From: Dunaliella salina
Taxonomy: Eukaryota; Chlorophyta; Chlorophyceae; Chlamydomonadales; Dunaliellaceae
Direction: 5' to 3'
NCBI GenBank assembly: GCA_002284615.2
Contig: MU069709.1
Location: 361,925 to 376,656 of the forward strand
Length of the DNA: 14,732 nt
Every line of letters begins with the position of its first letter. The stretch's first letter is position 1. This document shows positions 1 to 7,061 of the stretch, in pieces. The position numbers were made by a program, and so were the translations under genes. Under the pieces are notes generated by a model. That model searched no databases. It worked only from the letters and a program-made list of their open reading frames with translations, and was not told the origin of the DNA.

Positions 1-392
1 TGCATGCCTGTGTGTGGAAGTGCATTGATGCAAGCGTGCATATCTTCTTCAAGAAAGAATAAGTTATTTCTTAGGGCTGGCACGAAAGAGCTCACTTGCA
101 GTGCTGAGTGATTGAGCACTACATGAAGGTATACAGGCTTACCTTGTGAATATATGACACACAGCAGATATTCGCTCGTCTGAAGCATGGACTTCATGGT
201 GTCTCTCTTTAAGAGAGGCCTATGTGTTGATGAAGCTAAGGGCAGATGCAATTCTTTGTAATAATAGTTCTGATTTGAACTTTTGGATGTTTTGGATGTT
301 GCATTTCCATAGTGAAACCCACCCTAAGCTCCCAACGCACTCCTGTGTCGTTTTCAACGTTCATCCTGCCTCCCGGCAAGATTTGAACAAGC
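1..392. other. Non-coding stretch, nothing recognisable
   Basis: I see no coding similarity in this stretch. It has small inverted repeats only: CTCTCTT and AAGAGAG with a one-base centre at 203-217, and a loose A/T-rich near-palindrome around 51-80. The phrase TTTTGGATG occurs twice in tandem near 281-300. None of these is long enough to define an element. Confidence 0.5.
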
Positions 393-528
393 GCGTCTGA
401 AAGCAGGCGCCTGAAGCGTCTGATTTCAGACGAGCGCCTGAAGAGCGTCTGAAAAATTTTCAGGCGCGCCTGATCATTGATTTTTCAGGCGCGTCTGATT
501 TCAGGCGCTTTCAGACGCTCTTCAGGCG
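393..528. repeat. Fold-back block of 13 heptamers (CGYCTGA / TCAGRCG)
   Basis: This GC-rich block is built from one heptamer in both orientations. CGYCTGA starts at 394, 408, 417, 435, 446, 467 and 492. Its complement TCAGRCG starts at 426, 460, 485, 501, 511 and 522. A perfect 20-bp inverted repeat pairs 435-454 with 509-528, and 393-404 pairs with 507-518. Inside lie a perfect 14-bp palindrome (460-473) and a 16-bp hairpin (417-432). Single strands should therefore fold into several alternative hairpins. No terminal motif or target-site duplication was found, so it could be a fold-back MITE remnant, a satellite fragment or an array of protein-binding sites. Confidence 0.75.
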
Positions 529-693
529 GGACCTGGAATGTCTGACGGTCTGGTCTGGGAAGGGGGTTTCATGGAGCCGCAGTTTCACCAACTTGCAGTG
601 TGTGATTTCAGCGCTTGTCTGCACAAGCTCTTCAATCAGGGGGAAGTGGATAGCCAAGCTGAGTTGGTGAAACAGATACCACAGCTGTGTGGC

Positions 694-1142
694 ATGACAG
701 TATCGTACAGATATAATACACAATCAGAGTCATGCCTTCAAATTCAACTTTTCCAGTTATGGAAGATGCCCACTATGTGATGATATGGACCACGTAGACC
801 ACATACTCCTCAGGTGTACAAACTTAACAATGAGTGGGGTGTATACCAACAGACACTATGCAGCCCTAAGTCTTTGTGTAAAAGCCCTTAGTAAAGGCCG
901 GTACGGCTCATCCCTTATTGGCATGGATGGCTGCAGTAACGAGAAACACCTGGATCAGGGTTTACAGGTCCCTGAAAACATATCAAGAGCTATTCCAGAC
1001 TGGGTTTTCCCTAATGGCACTGGCTCCCCTGCCCGGCACCAAACCCGCCCTGATGCTATCTTTTTGTGCCCTCTTCCAGACAGGCAAAGTCACCTTGATC
1101 CTTCCAAGATCCCTCCTCAAGACAGGGACATACATCCTGTTG
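694..1142 (+). pseudogene. 3' LINE fragment: C2HC zinc knuckle and N-terminal half of restriction-like endonuclease
   Basis: Homology starts near 694 with QYRTD and leads into a zinc knuckle CPLC-x7-H-x4-C, with ligands at 767-769, 776-778, 800-802 and 815-817. That spacing is the one seen before the restriction-like endonuclease of R2-type LINEs. An NRHYAALSLC-like helix follows, then IPDW and RPDA (Asp at 1052-1054), the first catalytic motif of the PD-(D/E)xK fold. Homology stops at DRDIHPV (about 1141), just before the expected ExK half of the site. The minus-strand copy at 6382-7060 matches it closely, including the phrase around RHQ(T/S)RPDA, so both come from one subfamily. The endonuclease is cut in half and cannot be active. 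Confidence 0.75.
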
Positions 1143-2513
1143 CACTCCTTGCTGAGCACTATGCAAGCAAGTTTCCGCAAACACACGGACACCACACACC
1201 AGCTTCAAAACTTAATCATGACCCTTGAAGACTTTAAACTCTTCAGTAGAGATGTGAATGCATAAACCTCTGCCGTCAATACAACAGACCATGAAAAACT
1301 GCTTTGGATCATGTACGACCTTGGCTTCCCCACCAATGCCATTGACGCCGTCAAAGACTTGTACCAGGAGGCCCACACTAGAGTCCGTCTCCCTACTGGC
1401 CAGAACATAAAAGATAACCCCATAGAAAGGGGTACCATTCAGGGGGATACCCTCTCTCCTTTCCTCCTCCTCGTTTACGTGGAACCCTTTACTGCACTGG
1501 CTCCATGCTGGCAGGCGAGGCTATGAATATGAGTGCCTTAACAAAAATCCACAAACTATTGAACAGGAAGCCCAAAACAAAATTAGCAGTGGGGCATTTG
1601 CAGGTGACCTTATCTACATCACGGGAGCGTATGCTAACCTTCGTATCCAAGCCAGGAAATTAAACCTCTACGCTAACTGGGCCCACCTCATCATTTCTGG
1701 TGGCAAGACTAAAGTGGCCTGCAACCTTCCCAGCCTACAGAGCAAGCAGCTCCGAGGCAACACGTCTATGGCAGACTTTGCCAGACGACTGCTCAAAGAC
1801 AAGATCCTGGTCCAGGGCAAAACAGCTCAGTGCATTTGTCCTGGGGATCCTTTTACCTACCTTGGGGTAGAGGTCACCATGACCCTGGACTGGAAACCCT
1901 AACACACTAAAAAAGGAGAAAAACTTGCTAAAAACTTACAAGCCTGGCTTGCTCATTTGCCACACCTAGGCAAACCATGGAAATTATCTGTACAGCCATC
2001 ATCCGAAGCATTGCATATGCCTTTCCAGTTACACCCGGTGAGTGGCACTCTGCTCTGAGACTGACCTTACAGGCTGGGATAGGATGGTCCTCACCACTGT
2101 CAAAGACAGAAATAATCCCTGGCAATGTACTGCCGTAGCAATGTTGAGGGAAGACAAAATCAAGTCCCTTCCCTCGCGGGTGCGCGACAGCCCTCACCGC
2201 CAGCCTCAATAACACCAGTAGACACGGCCGGGTCACCAAATCGCTACTGGAATTCCGTTCGAACGTCAAATCTTTTCAGGCTTCTTAGTCTGCCATCCCA
2301 TTTATGACGAGGGAATCATGACCCAAGCTTTGCAACATGCCATTTACCCTGCCATTCTCAACACAGAAGCCACTGCTACATTCATGTTCCTTCTGGCTTG
2401 GAATAAGAACATGATAACCAACCCCTACTCCAAACTTGTCACTGCCTAACCCCACATCTGTTTTGAACTTGGAACCATACCTCATGAAAAACTTGGTTAC
2501 TGTGCCCCTCAAT
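1143..2513 (+). pseudogene. Decayed reverse transcriptase palm and thumb of LINE 1
   Basis: The part begins at HSLLSTMQASFRK, equivalent to HSLLSSTQAGFRN in the copy at 12203-14732. Fingers motifs 1 and 2 are missing. Motif A is destroyed: after SRDV about four codons are missing, including the catalytic Asp, and a TAA lies at 1263-1265. Motif B (RGTIQGDTLSPFL) is well kept at about 1426-1465. A frameshift near 1500 moves LHWLHAGRRGYEY into another frame. Motif C is FAGD at 1597-1608 instead of FADD. TYLGVEVTMTLDWKP follows to a stop near 1900, then a thumb segment (IICTAIIRSIAYAFPVTP, about 1983-2036) and further frame-broken connection sequence. It is clearly a dead RT. Identity to the copies at 8888-10663 and 12203-14732 is visible by eye. 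Confidence 0.85.
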
Positions 2514-2629
2514 CCTGCCCTAAGCAAGATATACTATCATAGTACCTCTTCCTAAGCATGCCTGGGACATACCTCCTGCCCTAACCAAGAGATACAATCT
2601 TAGTACCTCTTCCTAAGCATACCTGGGAC
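2514..2629 (+). repeat. Tandem duplication, two 55-bp copies at 61-bp period
   Basis: The segment 2514-2568 is repeated at 2575-2629 with five mismatches, about 91% identical by direct comparison. Both copies contain AGTACCTCTTCCTAAGCAT and end in CCTGGGAC. The period is 61 bp, not a multiple of three, so the duplication shifts the frame of the RT-to-RNase H connection region. It is a local duplication inside the element, younger than the surrounding decay but not recent. Confidence 0.85.
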
Positions 2630-2716
2630 CTTCGTATCTTTGCTGTTTGAAACACTGCAGCTCAAACGCATCTCAACAGCCATAACATAAACTGGCTACA
2701 GGGCCCGAAAGGAGAT

Positions 2717-3535
2717 TTGAAAGAAGCCTCAGCGTGGAACCTCACGAATGTTAGCAGCCACCTTGCCCTAAATCCCATGCATGCGCACATGCCAGGTTTT
2801 AATAAACTGGAACGCCTCCCATTTGACAAACAACACGTCTCCAAGCACCCTAAAAATTCACACATGAGTATCCAAGATACAGATTTGGAGCCCAGCCAAT
2901 CCAGTGCTCTCCTAACTCTCAAAGTTGCTGACTGGAGAATATGGGCGTACACAGATGGCAGCTGCCTTGTCCATAACGGTAAGCAAGAAATTGGAGCAGG
3001 CGTCTGCTGCCCATCCACTGACAGCAAGAATTCCGTAGAATCAAACGGTGCCAGGATTACTAAAAGCATCACTGGAGCTAGATTGGCAGCAATTTCTGCT
3101 GCTATCATCACCAAAAATGCAGATATTGTATCAGACAGCCTCATCTCTTTCAACCAAATACGTAAACAACTTCTTTATCCTGAAAGACACCTCAGGCATA
3201 TCCAAGGAGACGTCCTTGAAATGATTTCAAGTCTCATTAGAGACTTCTATACCAAAATTCAAATTTACAAGGTGAAGTCCCATGCTGGCATCTCTGGAAA
3301 TGAATGTGCGGATGCTATTGCAAGACATCAGGCAAAGCAAGCCCAGAACTACGTGGCAGACACAGATACAAATCTCTGGTGCAGGTCCTGGTGGAAATCC
3401 ATTTACAAATATTTTCTGGTTAGCCAAGGAAGAAAGAGTGCATGCTGCAGGTACATCTGCGGGTCCAGCGTCCACCCACAAGCTCACCTATTTCCCCAAT
3501 CTTCAAGATGCCCTCAAATCCCACATGCATTCTAA
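2717..3535 (+). pseudogene. RNase H domain of LINE 1
   Basis: This open frame encodes a retroelement RNase H, which degrades the RNA strand of the RNA:DNA hybrid after reverse transcription. Key positions: YTDGS with Asp80 (2954-2956); TGARLAAI, where the usual catalytic Glu is Arg122 (3080-3082); VSDSL with Asp140 (3134-3136); and KSHAGISGNECADA with His189 (3281-3283) and Asp199 (3311-3313). Four of five signature residues remain; the Glu change should abolish or strongly reduce activity. Around 3410 the frame slips: the expected continuation (GNPFTNIFWLAKEERVHAAG) lies in the frame starting at 3282. No ATG begins this stretch, as expected for an internal piece of a polyprotein. The N-terminal 75 residues are unassigned linker. 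Confidence 0.9.
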
Positions 3536-4020
3536 ACATAAGCTTGGATATGCCAATGCCAAAACAGGCTACTACTCTTAATATCAAAACTTATCACTGC
3601 AAGTAGATAAAAAAGTCAGCAATGCCTTCAGAAATATGCCTAACACTTCTGTACCCATGAAGCGTACCATCCTGCAGTACCGCACAGGCACCCTCTACAA
3701 CCAAAAACATGCTGTACGTTTTAAAAGGTCAACGGATCCACCTTGCCCCCACCTAGGCTACCATCCTTTGGACAGCGCACTACACATGCTCTCAGGCTGC
3801 CAAAACCACATCATCTCCAACATGAAAACTGAACGCCATATCATTGCAGGCAGAATGATTACAAAAACCCTCAGCAAATGCCTTGTAGGGGCAGGTGCAG
3901 TATACACAGACATAGGAATCGATTCAAAGCTTGCTCAACACAACCTCCAACTCCCTACACATGCCTCAAACAGAACTTTACCTGCCTACTTCTTCCCTTC
4001 CAGAGAGGAAAAGACTCAAC
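3378..4020 (+). pseudogene. Linker and second zinc knuckle of LINE 1
   Basis: Coding continues from the RNase H region in a shifted frame (THKLTYFPNLQDALKSHMHSKH), meets one stop near 3580, and resumes through MPNTSVPMKRTILQYRTGTLYNQKHA. The zinc knuckle follows. Its first Cys is at 3744-3746, the second ligand position is Tyr (TAC, 3759-3761) where a Cys is expected, and His (3783-3785) and Cys (3798-3800) are kept with x7 and x4 spacing. Next come ERHIIAGRM and LAQHNLQLPTHASNRTLPAYFFP, typical of the stretch leading into the RLE. A frameshift near 4020 moves RPDA into the next frame. Substitution of a zinc ligand and the frame break mark it as inactive. Confidence 0.8.
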
Positions 4021-5211
4021 TCCAGTCGACCAGATGCTGTTCTGATCACCTCTTTGAATGCCAAACATACTTCTAACGATGTTTCTCCTACCCATTCCCA
4101 TCACACTTTGCGCAGCTCCTCACGGAGGACCACCAGAACTAGCTGCATGAGGCAACCCCATGAACTTCATACAAATAAACGCAATGTGCACCCAATAGAT
4201 ATCAGGTTTTGTGAAGACACAAGGCCAGTGCATCAGTTGAACGCGGCAAAGCAGCAGCATGCAGACCTTTGTAAACTTATTAACGCTAAAGCTGTTACAA
4301 TTCATCCTATTCTCCTGGGTACAGGTGGAAATATTTGCACTGAGCATACCCTGAAGCAATTTAAACAACTAGGATTGGATCACCAGCGTGCCACAAAGCT
4401 TGCTCAACAACTTCATGCCCATTCTGTTCAATATGCCCACAAACTCTCTTCCAACAGCTTCACAGTCCGGCGAGTTACGGCTCTCCAACTCTCCTCGGAG
4501 CGAGCAGCAAGGCAAGCAGCCTGGCTCCAATACGCTTGCTCAGCAGTCTCCCTTGCTTCAACCTCTCTTCCTGCGCCCGACCCGTCTCCCCAAGCCAACC
4601 ACCTCATCCAGGACCTCCCGAGCAGGATCAATGAGGTGTGGAGGCTCCGTTGGGATAACAAGTGGAAGGAGATTTGGTGGCGGTTGCTCTTGCATGGGGT
4701 CCCGGGTGCAGGGGGCCATGGTATCGCATGGGCCAGAGGTTTGGCGTGTGCTTGTGGGTGGCAGGCTGCAAATGCAGCCGGCTGTGAAGTGCGTGCCCTT
4801 CAACAGGGGGAGCATGTCTTTTGGACATGTCCCCGTGCCCAAGCAGTAGTGGATGTTCTGGTTGAGAACCTGCCTCCTGGCACTACCGTGCTCCCCAAGC
4901 ATGTGTGGTTGCTTGTGCCTCCTTGCTCCAACATGAACGAGCGTGTTTGGTGGGTAGTTTGTCTGTGCGCTTTGAACTCGGTGCAAAAGCTTCAATTTGA
5001 CCTCTCACAGGACCTTAAGGAGCAAGCTCAAGTCTTCTTGGTTGAGGGTTTGAAAGATTTTATAGCTTGCCAAGGGGGGCAGTCTCCCTTGGCCAACGCT
5101 CTTCTCCAGGGCCATCCTTTCATTGCTTCTGACCAGAACTCGAACTTGGTCTTGAGACTTGCTCTTAGGGCAGTGGTCTGTGTCTTTGCTTCTTCCTTCT
5201 TTGGTGTGTAG
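3931..5211 (+). pseudogene. Restriction-like endonuclease of LINE 1 with unusual C-terminal extension
   Basis: This 426-residue open frame carries the RLE that in R2-type elements nicks the target DNA to prime reverse transcription. Only from about residue 32 is it in the biological frame: SRPDAVLI has the motif Asp at residue 35 (4033-4035), and HPIDIRFCEDTRP provides the second half with Asp90 and Arg92 (4198-4206) where ExK is usual. LLGTGGNICTEHTLKQF and KLAQQLHAHSVQYAHKL (about residues 129-172) match the end of LINE 2, which stops a few codons after KLHAL. Here the frame runs about 250 residues further. The extension has WWRLLLHGVPGAGGHGIAW and a possible zinc cluster, C273-x-C275, H295, C300. 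It is more G-rich than the upstream part, suggesting a chimeric origin. The first 31 residues are out of frame with the family, so the printed start is not real. Confidence 0.75.
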
Positions 5212-5347
5212 GTGTGTGCGTGTCTCGTGTGCGCCCCTCCTTCTCTCTCTACCTTAGGACTTGCGCCTGCCGCTCTTTCTCTTTGTTTAGGAGCCTTCCT
5301 TCCTCTAGCAGAGGCCCTCTAGGGACATCGCCATGTCCTTGGGCACA

Positions 5348-5364
5348 TGTAACCAAAAAAAAAA
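5348..5364 (+). terminator. TGTAA polyadenylation signal plus A10 tail of LINE 1
   Basis: TGTAA at 5348-5352 is followed by CC and ten A's (5355-5364), 137 nt after the stop of the upstream open frame. TGTAA is the usual polyadenylation signal of chlorophycean green algae such as Chlamydomonas, whereas AATAAA would be usual in animals. The A-tract marks the 3' end of a retrotransposed transcript. The signal sits closer to the A-tract than typical. Confidence 0.6.
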
Positions 5365-5670
5365 CTAGTCACCACACGCCGCGCTTTTGAAACCAAGAAT
5401 ACTTCCCACAGCCAGGTTCTAGAGCCAGGTGCTTCTAGAAACCTTCCAGATCCACATTAGCATTCTCTTTTTCATACCTTGTGGTGGAGGGGGCACATGG
5501 CTTTTTTTTTTTTTTGAGCCAATGCAGGAGGCGTCAGGAAGCTTAACTTTTGGAACTCATCGGTCAATCCAATTAAGAGTTGTATTTTCGGAATCCTGGG
5601 ATCAAGGGCTATCGGTTGGTATATATATGGGTCCGATCTGAGGAGGTGGGGGTGGGCCCCCGGTGTGGGT

Positions 5671-5714
5671 GGTCCATGGATGGTCCATGGGTGGTCCATG
5701 GGTGGTCCATGGGT
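5671..5714 (+). repeat. Minisatellite, four units of GGTCCATGGGT
   Basis: Four head-to-tail 11-bp units occupy 5671-5714. The last three are identical and the first differs by one base (GGTCCATGGAT). Each unit contains the palindrome CCATGG. It lies between the two diverged 32-nt repeats. Confidence 0.95.
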
Positions 5715-6195
5715 TTTCCTGGCCAGGGGGGTTACAGGTTTTTGGGACCCCCCTCCAGAGTTTTTCTGGGCCACTTCTACAGAATTCTAAAGACACCATT
5801 GGATTCCTGAGCTCAAGGACTGTCAATTGGCACCCCCTTTGGATAAATTGAGTAAAAGGGGGGGTCAGTGTGCATGGCTGGGAGGCAGTGCCATGCACGC
5901 AAGGGTGTGGGCGGCAGGGGGTGAAGAGGCGAACATGCGGCAAACCAGTTTAAACTTCCAGGATAGTGACAATGTATGATGTGATTATGCGTGGTGAAGT
6001 CAGGAGGGCAGTTAGTGCACTTGCACGCCAGTTGTGGGTGCCTGGAAGGGCAAGTATGCATGGGCGTCTGCTGCTCAGTTTTTGTCCCTTAACTCTGCTG
6101 CAACTTACTTTTCCAGCATGGCAAGTATGCAGATTCATAGCTATTCCAAACAGGAGCAGATTGATACCCTTTTCGTTCAGGTAGGGTTGCTGCAT

Positions 6196-6230
6196 GGGGG
6201 GTTTTGGGGTGGGTGGGTGGGTCAGGGGGG
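6196..6230 (+). other. G-quadruplex-forming motif
   Basis: The plus strand has six consecutive G-runs of three or more within 35 nt (G6, G4, G3, G3, G3, G6). The GGGTGGGTGGG core has single-T loops, the most stable quadruplex loop class. No gene is anchored to it. Confidence 0.7.
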
Positions 6231-6336
6231 TACCGCCCAGTTTTTGGGGATGATGTACACAACTTTTTTTTTGACGCCTCCTGGCCAATGTGTCTCCTTT
6301 ACCTTCATTGATGTAGGAGTTTCTCTGCCTACGTAG

Positions 6337-6372
6337 TTTTTCTCTTCTTTTTTTTTCTTTTAATTTCTTTAG
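6337..6372 (-). terminator. A-rich 3' tail of LINE 2 (T-rich on plus strand)
   Basis: Plus-strand 6337-6372 is almost all T with a few C, A and G; on the minus strand it is an A-rich tail about ten bases after the stop codon of the RLE frame. It is degenerate, consistent with an old insertion. Read on the plus strand it also resembles a polypyrimidine tract ending in TTTAG, so a splice acceptor is an alternative. The position right after the antisense stop favours the tail. Confidence 0.55.
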
Positions 6373-6381
6373 GTCAGGTGC

Positions 6382-7061
6382 TTAGCCCTCTTCCGTATTG
6401 AGAGCATGAAGCTTGTTGTCCAATGCGTCCGGAGCATCTCCAATTTGAACAGGATTGAGATTTTGGGCTCCTTTCATCCATGTTTGGACTATGTCATCGC
6501 CAAAACCTGACAAGCGACCTTCATGCGGCCACTTCATTGTGAGCAGAAATCCTCCAGGCCTCCCTGGTGGCATGCTCGGGAGCAGTTGAGATGAAGGGAT
6601 ATTGTCGGAGCAGATTTCCAATTCAACAAGGTGGATGTCCCTGTCTCAATTAGGGATATTGGAGGGGTCCGCATGTACAGGTCGGCCTGGAATAGTGCGC
6701 ACCAAGAGAGCATCCGGGCGGCTTTGGTGGCGGGCTGAGGAGCCAATGCCATTAAGGAATACCAATCAGGAATGCCTCATGTATTGTTTTAGGAACTTGC
6801 ATGCCTAGTTCCGAGAGTCTCTCATTACTGCATCCATCCATATCAATAAAAGATGAGCCATACCAGCCTTAAGTGAAGCTTCACTGAGGGCATTTACACA
6901 AAGACGAAGGCCTGCATGGTGTCTGTTGGTGTGCACCCCACTCAGTGTTGAGTTGGCACACCTGAGGAGCATGTGATCAATGTTGTCTTCTTCACCACAG
7001 AGTGGGCATCCTGCAAAAATGGAAGAATAGTCGAAATTGAAGGCATGTTTTTGTGTGTACA
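6382..7061 (-). pseudogene. Zinc knuckle and restriction-like endonuclease of LINE 2
   Basis: Minus-strand reading gives YTHKN/KHAF-like sequence, then an intact knuckle GCPLCGEEDNIDHMLLRC (about 6952-7006) with C-x2-C-x7-H-x4-C spacing. NRHHAGLRLC follows and the frame then breaks near 6810. In the next frame come RHQSRPDALLV (about 6690-6725), one in-frame stop, and DIHLVELEICSDN (about 6610-6640), which hold the two halves of a PD-(D/E)xK site; the usual Lys appears as Glu. The last part (LSGFGDDI ... ALDNKLHALNTEEG) aligns with LLGTGGNI ... KLAQQLHAHS of LINE 1 and stops at about 6382. This shows where the family protein normally ends. It is decayed: stop, frameshift and a probable catalytic change. 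Confidence 0.75.

Larger units (their letters stand above)
694..5364 (+). mobile_element. Composite LINE remnant 1 (RLE-type non-LTR retrotransposon, RNase H-bearing)
   Basis: Recognisable retrotransposon protein pieces run in one direction across this interval: zinc knuckle and half RLE, then RT, RNase H, a second zinc knuckle, a full RLE and a C-terminal extension. It ends in TGTAA and ten A's. Because an RLE fragment precedes the RT, this is not one simple insertion; at least two elements are joined at 1142/1143. The main body lacks the APE endonuclease and the first RT motifs, which fits 5' truncation or recombination. Reading frames are broken many times (1263, about 1500, 1900-2700, about 3410, about 4020). 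No target-site duplication could be assigned. The family resembles Dualen/RandI-type LINEs of green algae; that placement is from motif order, not from an alignment. Confidence 0.75.
5365..6336. other. Spacer between two LINE 3' ends; repeats, no supported gene
   Basis: I see no convincing protein here. It holds a T14 run (5502-5515), two diverged 32-nt direct repeats (5590-5621 and 5801-5832, 24 of 32 identical), an 11-bp minisatellite (5671-5714), a G-quadruplex motif (6196-6230) and a 12-bp inverted pair (5525-5536 with 6272-6283). A short stretch at about 6118-6180 is flanked by a splice-acceptor-like TTACTTTTCCAG and a donor-like CAG/GTAGGG and could be a small exon, but nothing else supports a host gene. 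The 12-mer GGCAAGTATGCA occurs at 6049-6060 and 6120-6131. Confidence 0.5.

Noticed and set aside
393..528. CRISPR-like array
   Set aside because: Repeats are 7 bp, in both orientations and unevenly spaced; the context is eukaryotic.
538..780. 80-codon open frame upstream of the first zinc knuckle
   Set aside because: No recognisable motif; the LINE reading switches frame around 694, so its end overlaps the knuckle lead-in out of frame.
4428..4995. Minus-strand open frames opposite the LINE 1 extension
   Set aside because: Shadows of the plus-strand coding frame in G-rich sequence, with no motif of their own.
5417..5451. Heat-shock-element-like cluster of TTCnnGAn units
   Set aside because: TTCTAGAG, TTCTAGAA and TTCCAGAT are present, but spacing is wrong for a continuous nGAAnnTTCn array and no gene follows.
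5341..5499. GGGCACATG at 5341-5349 and 5491-5499 as a target-site duplication
   Set aside because: One copy lies inside the LINE 1 3' end rather than flanking an insertion, so chance is more likely.
6337..6372. Polypyrimidine tract and splice acceptor for a plus-strand gene
   Set aside because: It directly follows the antisense RLE stop and fits an A-rich retrotransposon tail; no downstream plus-strand exon was seen.
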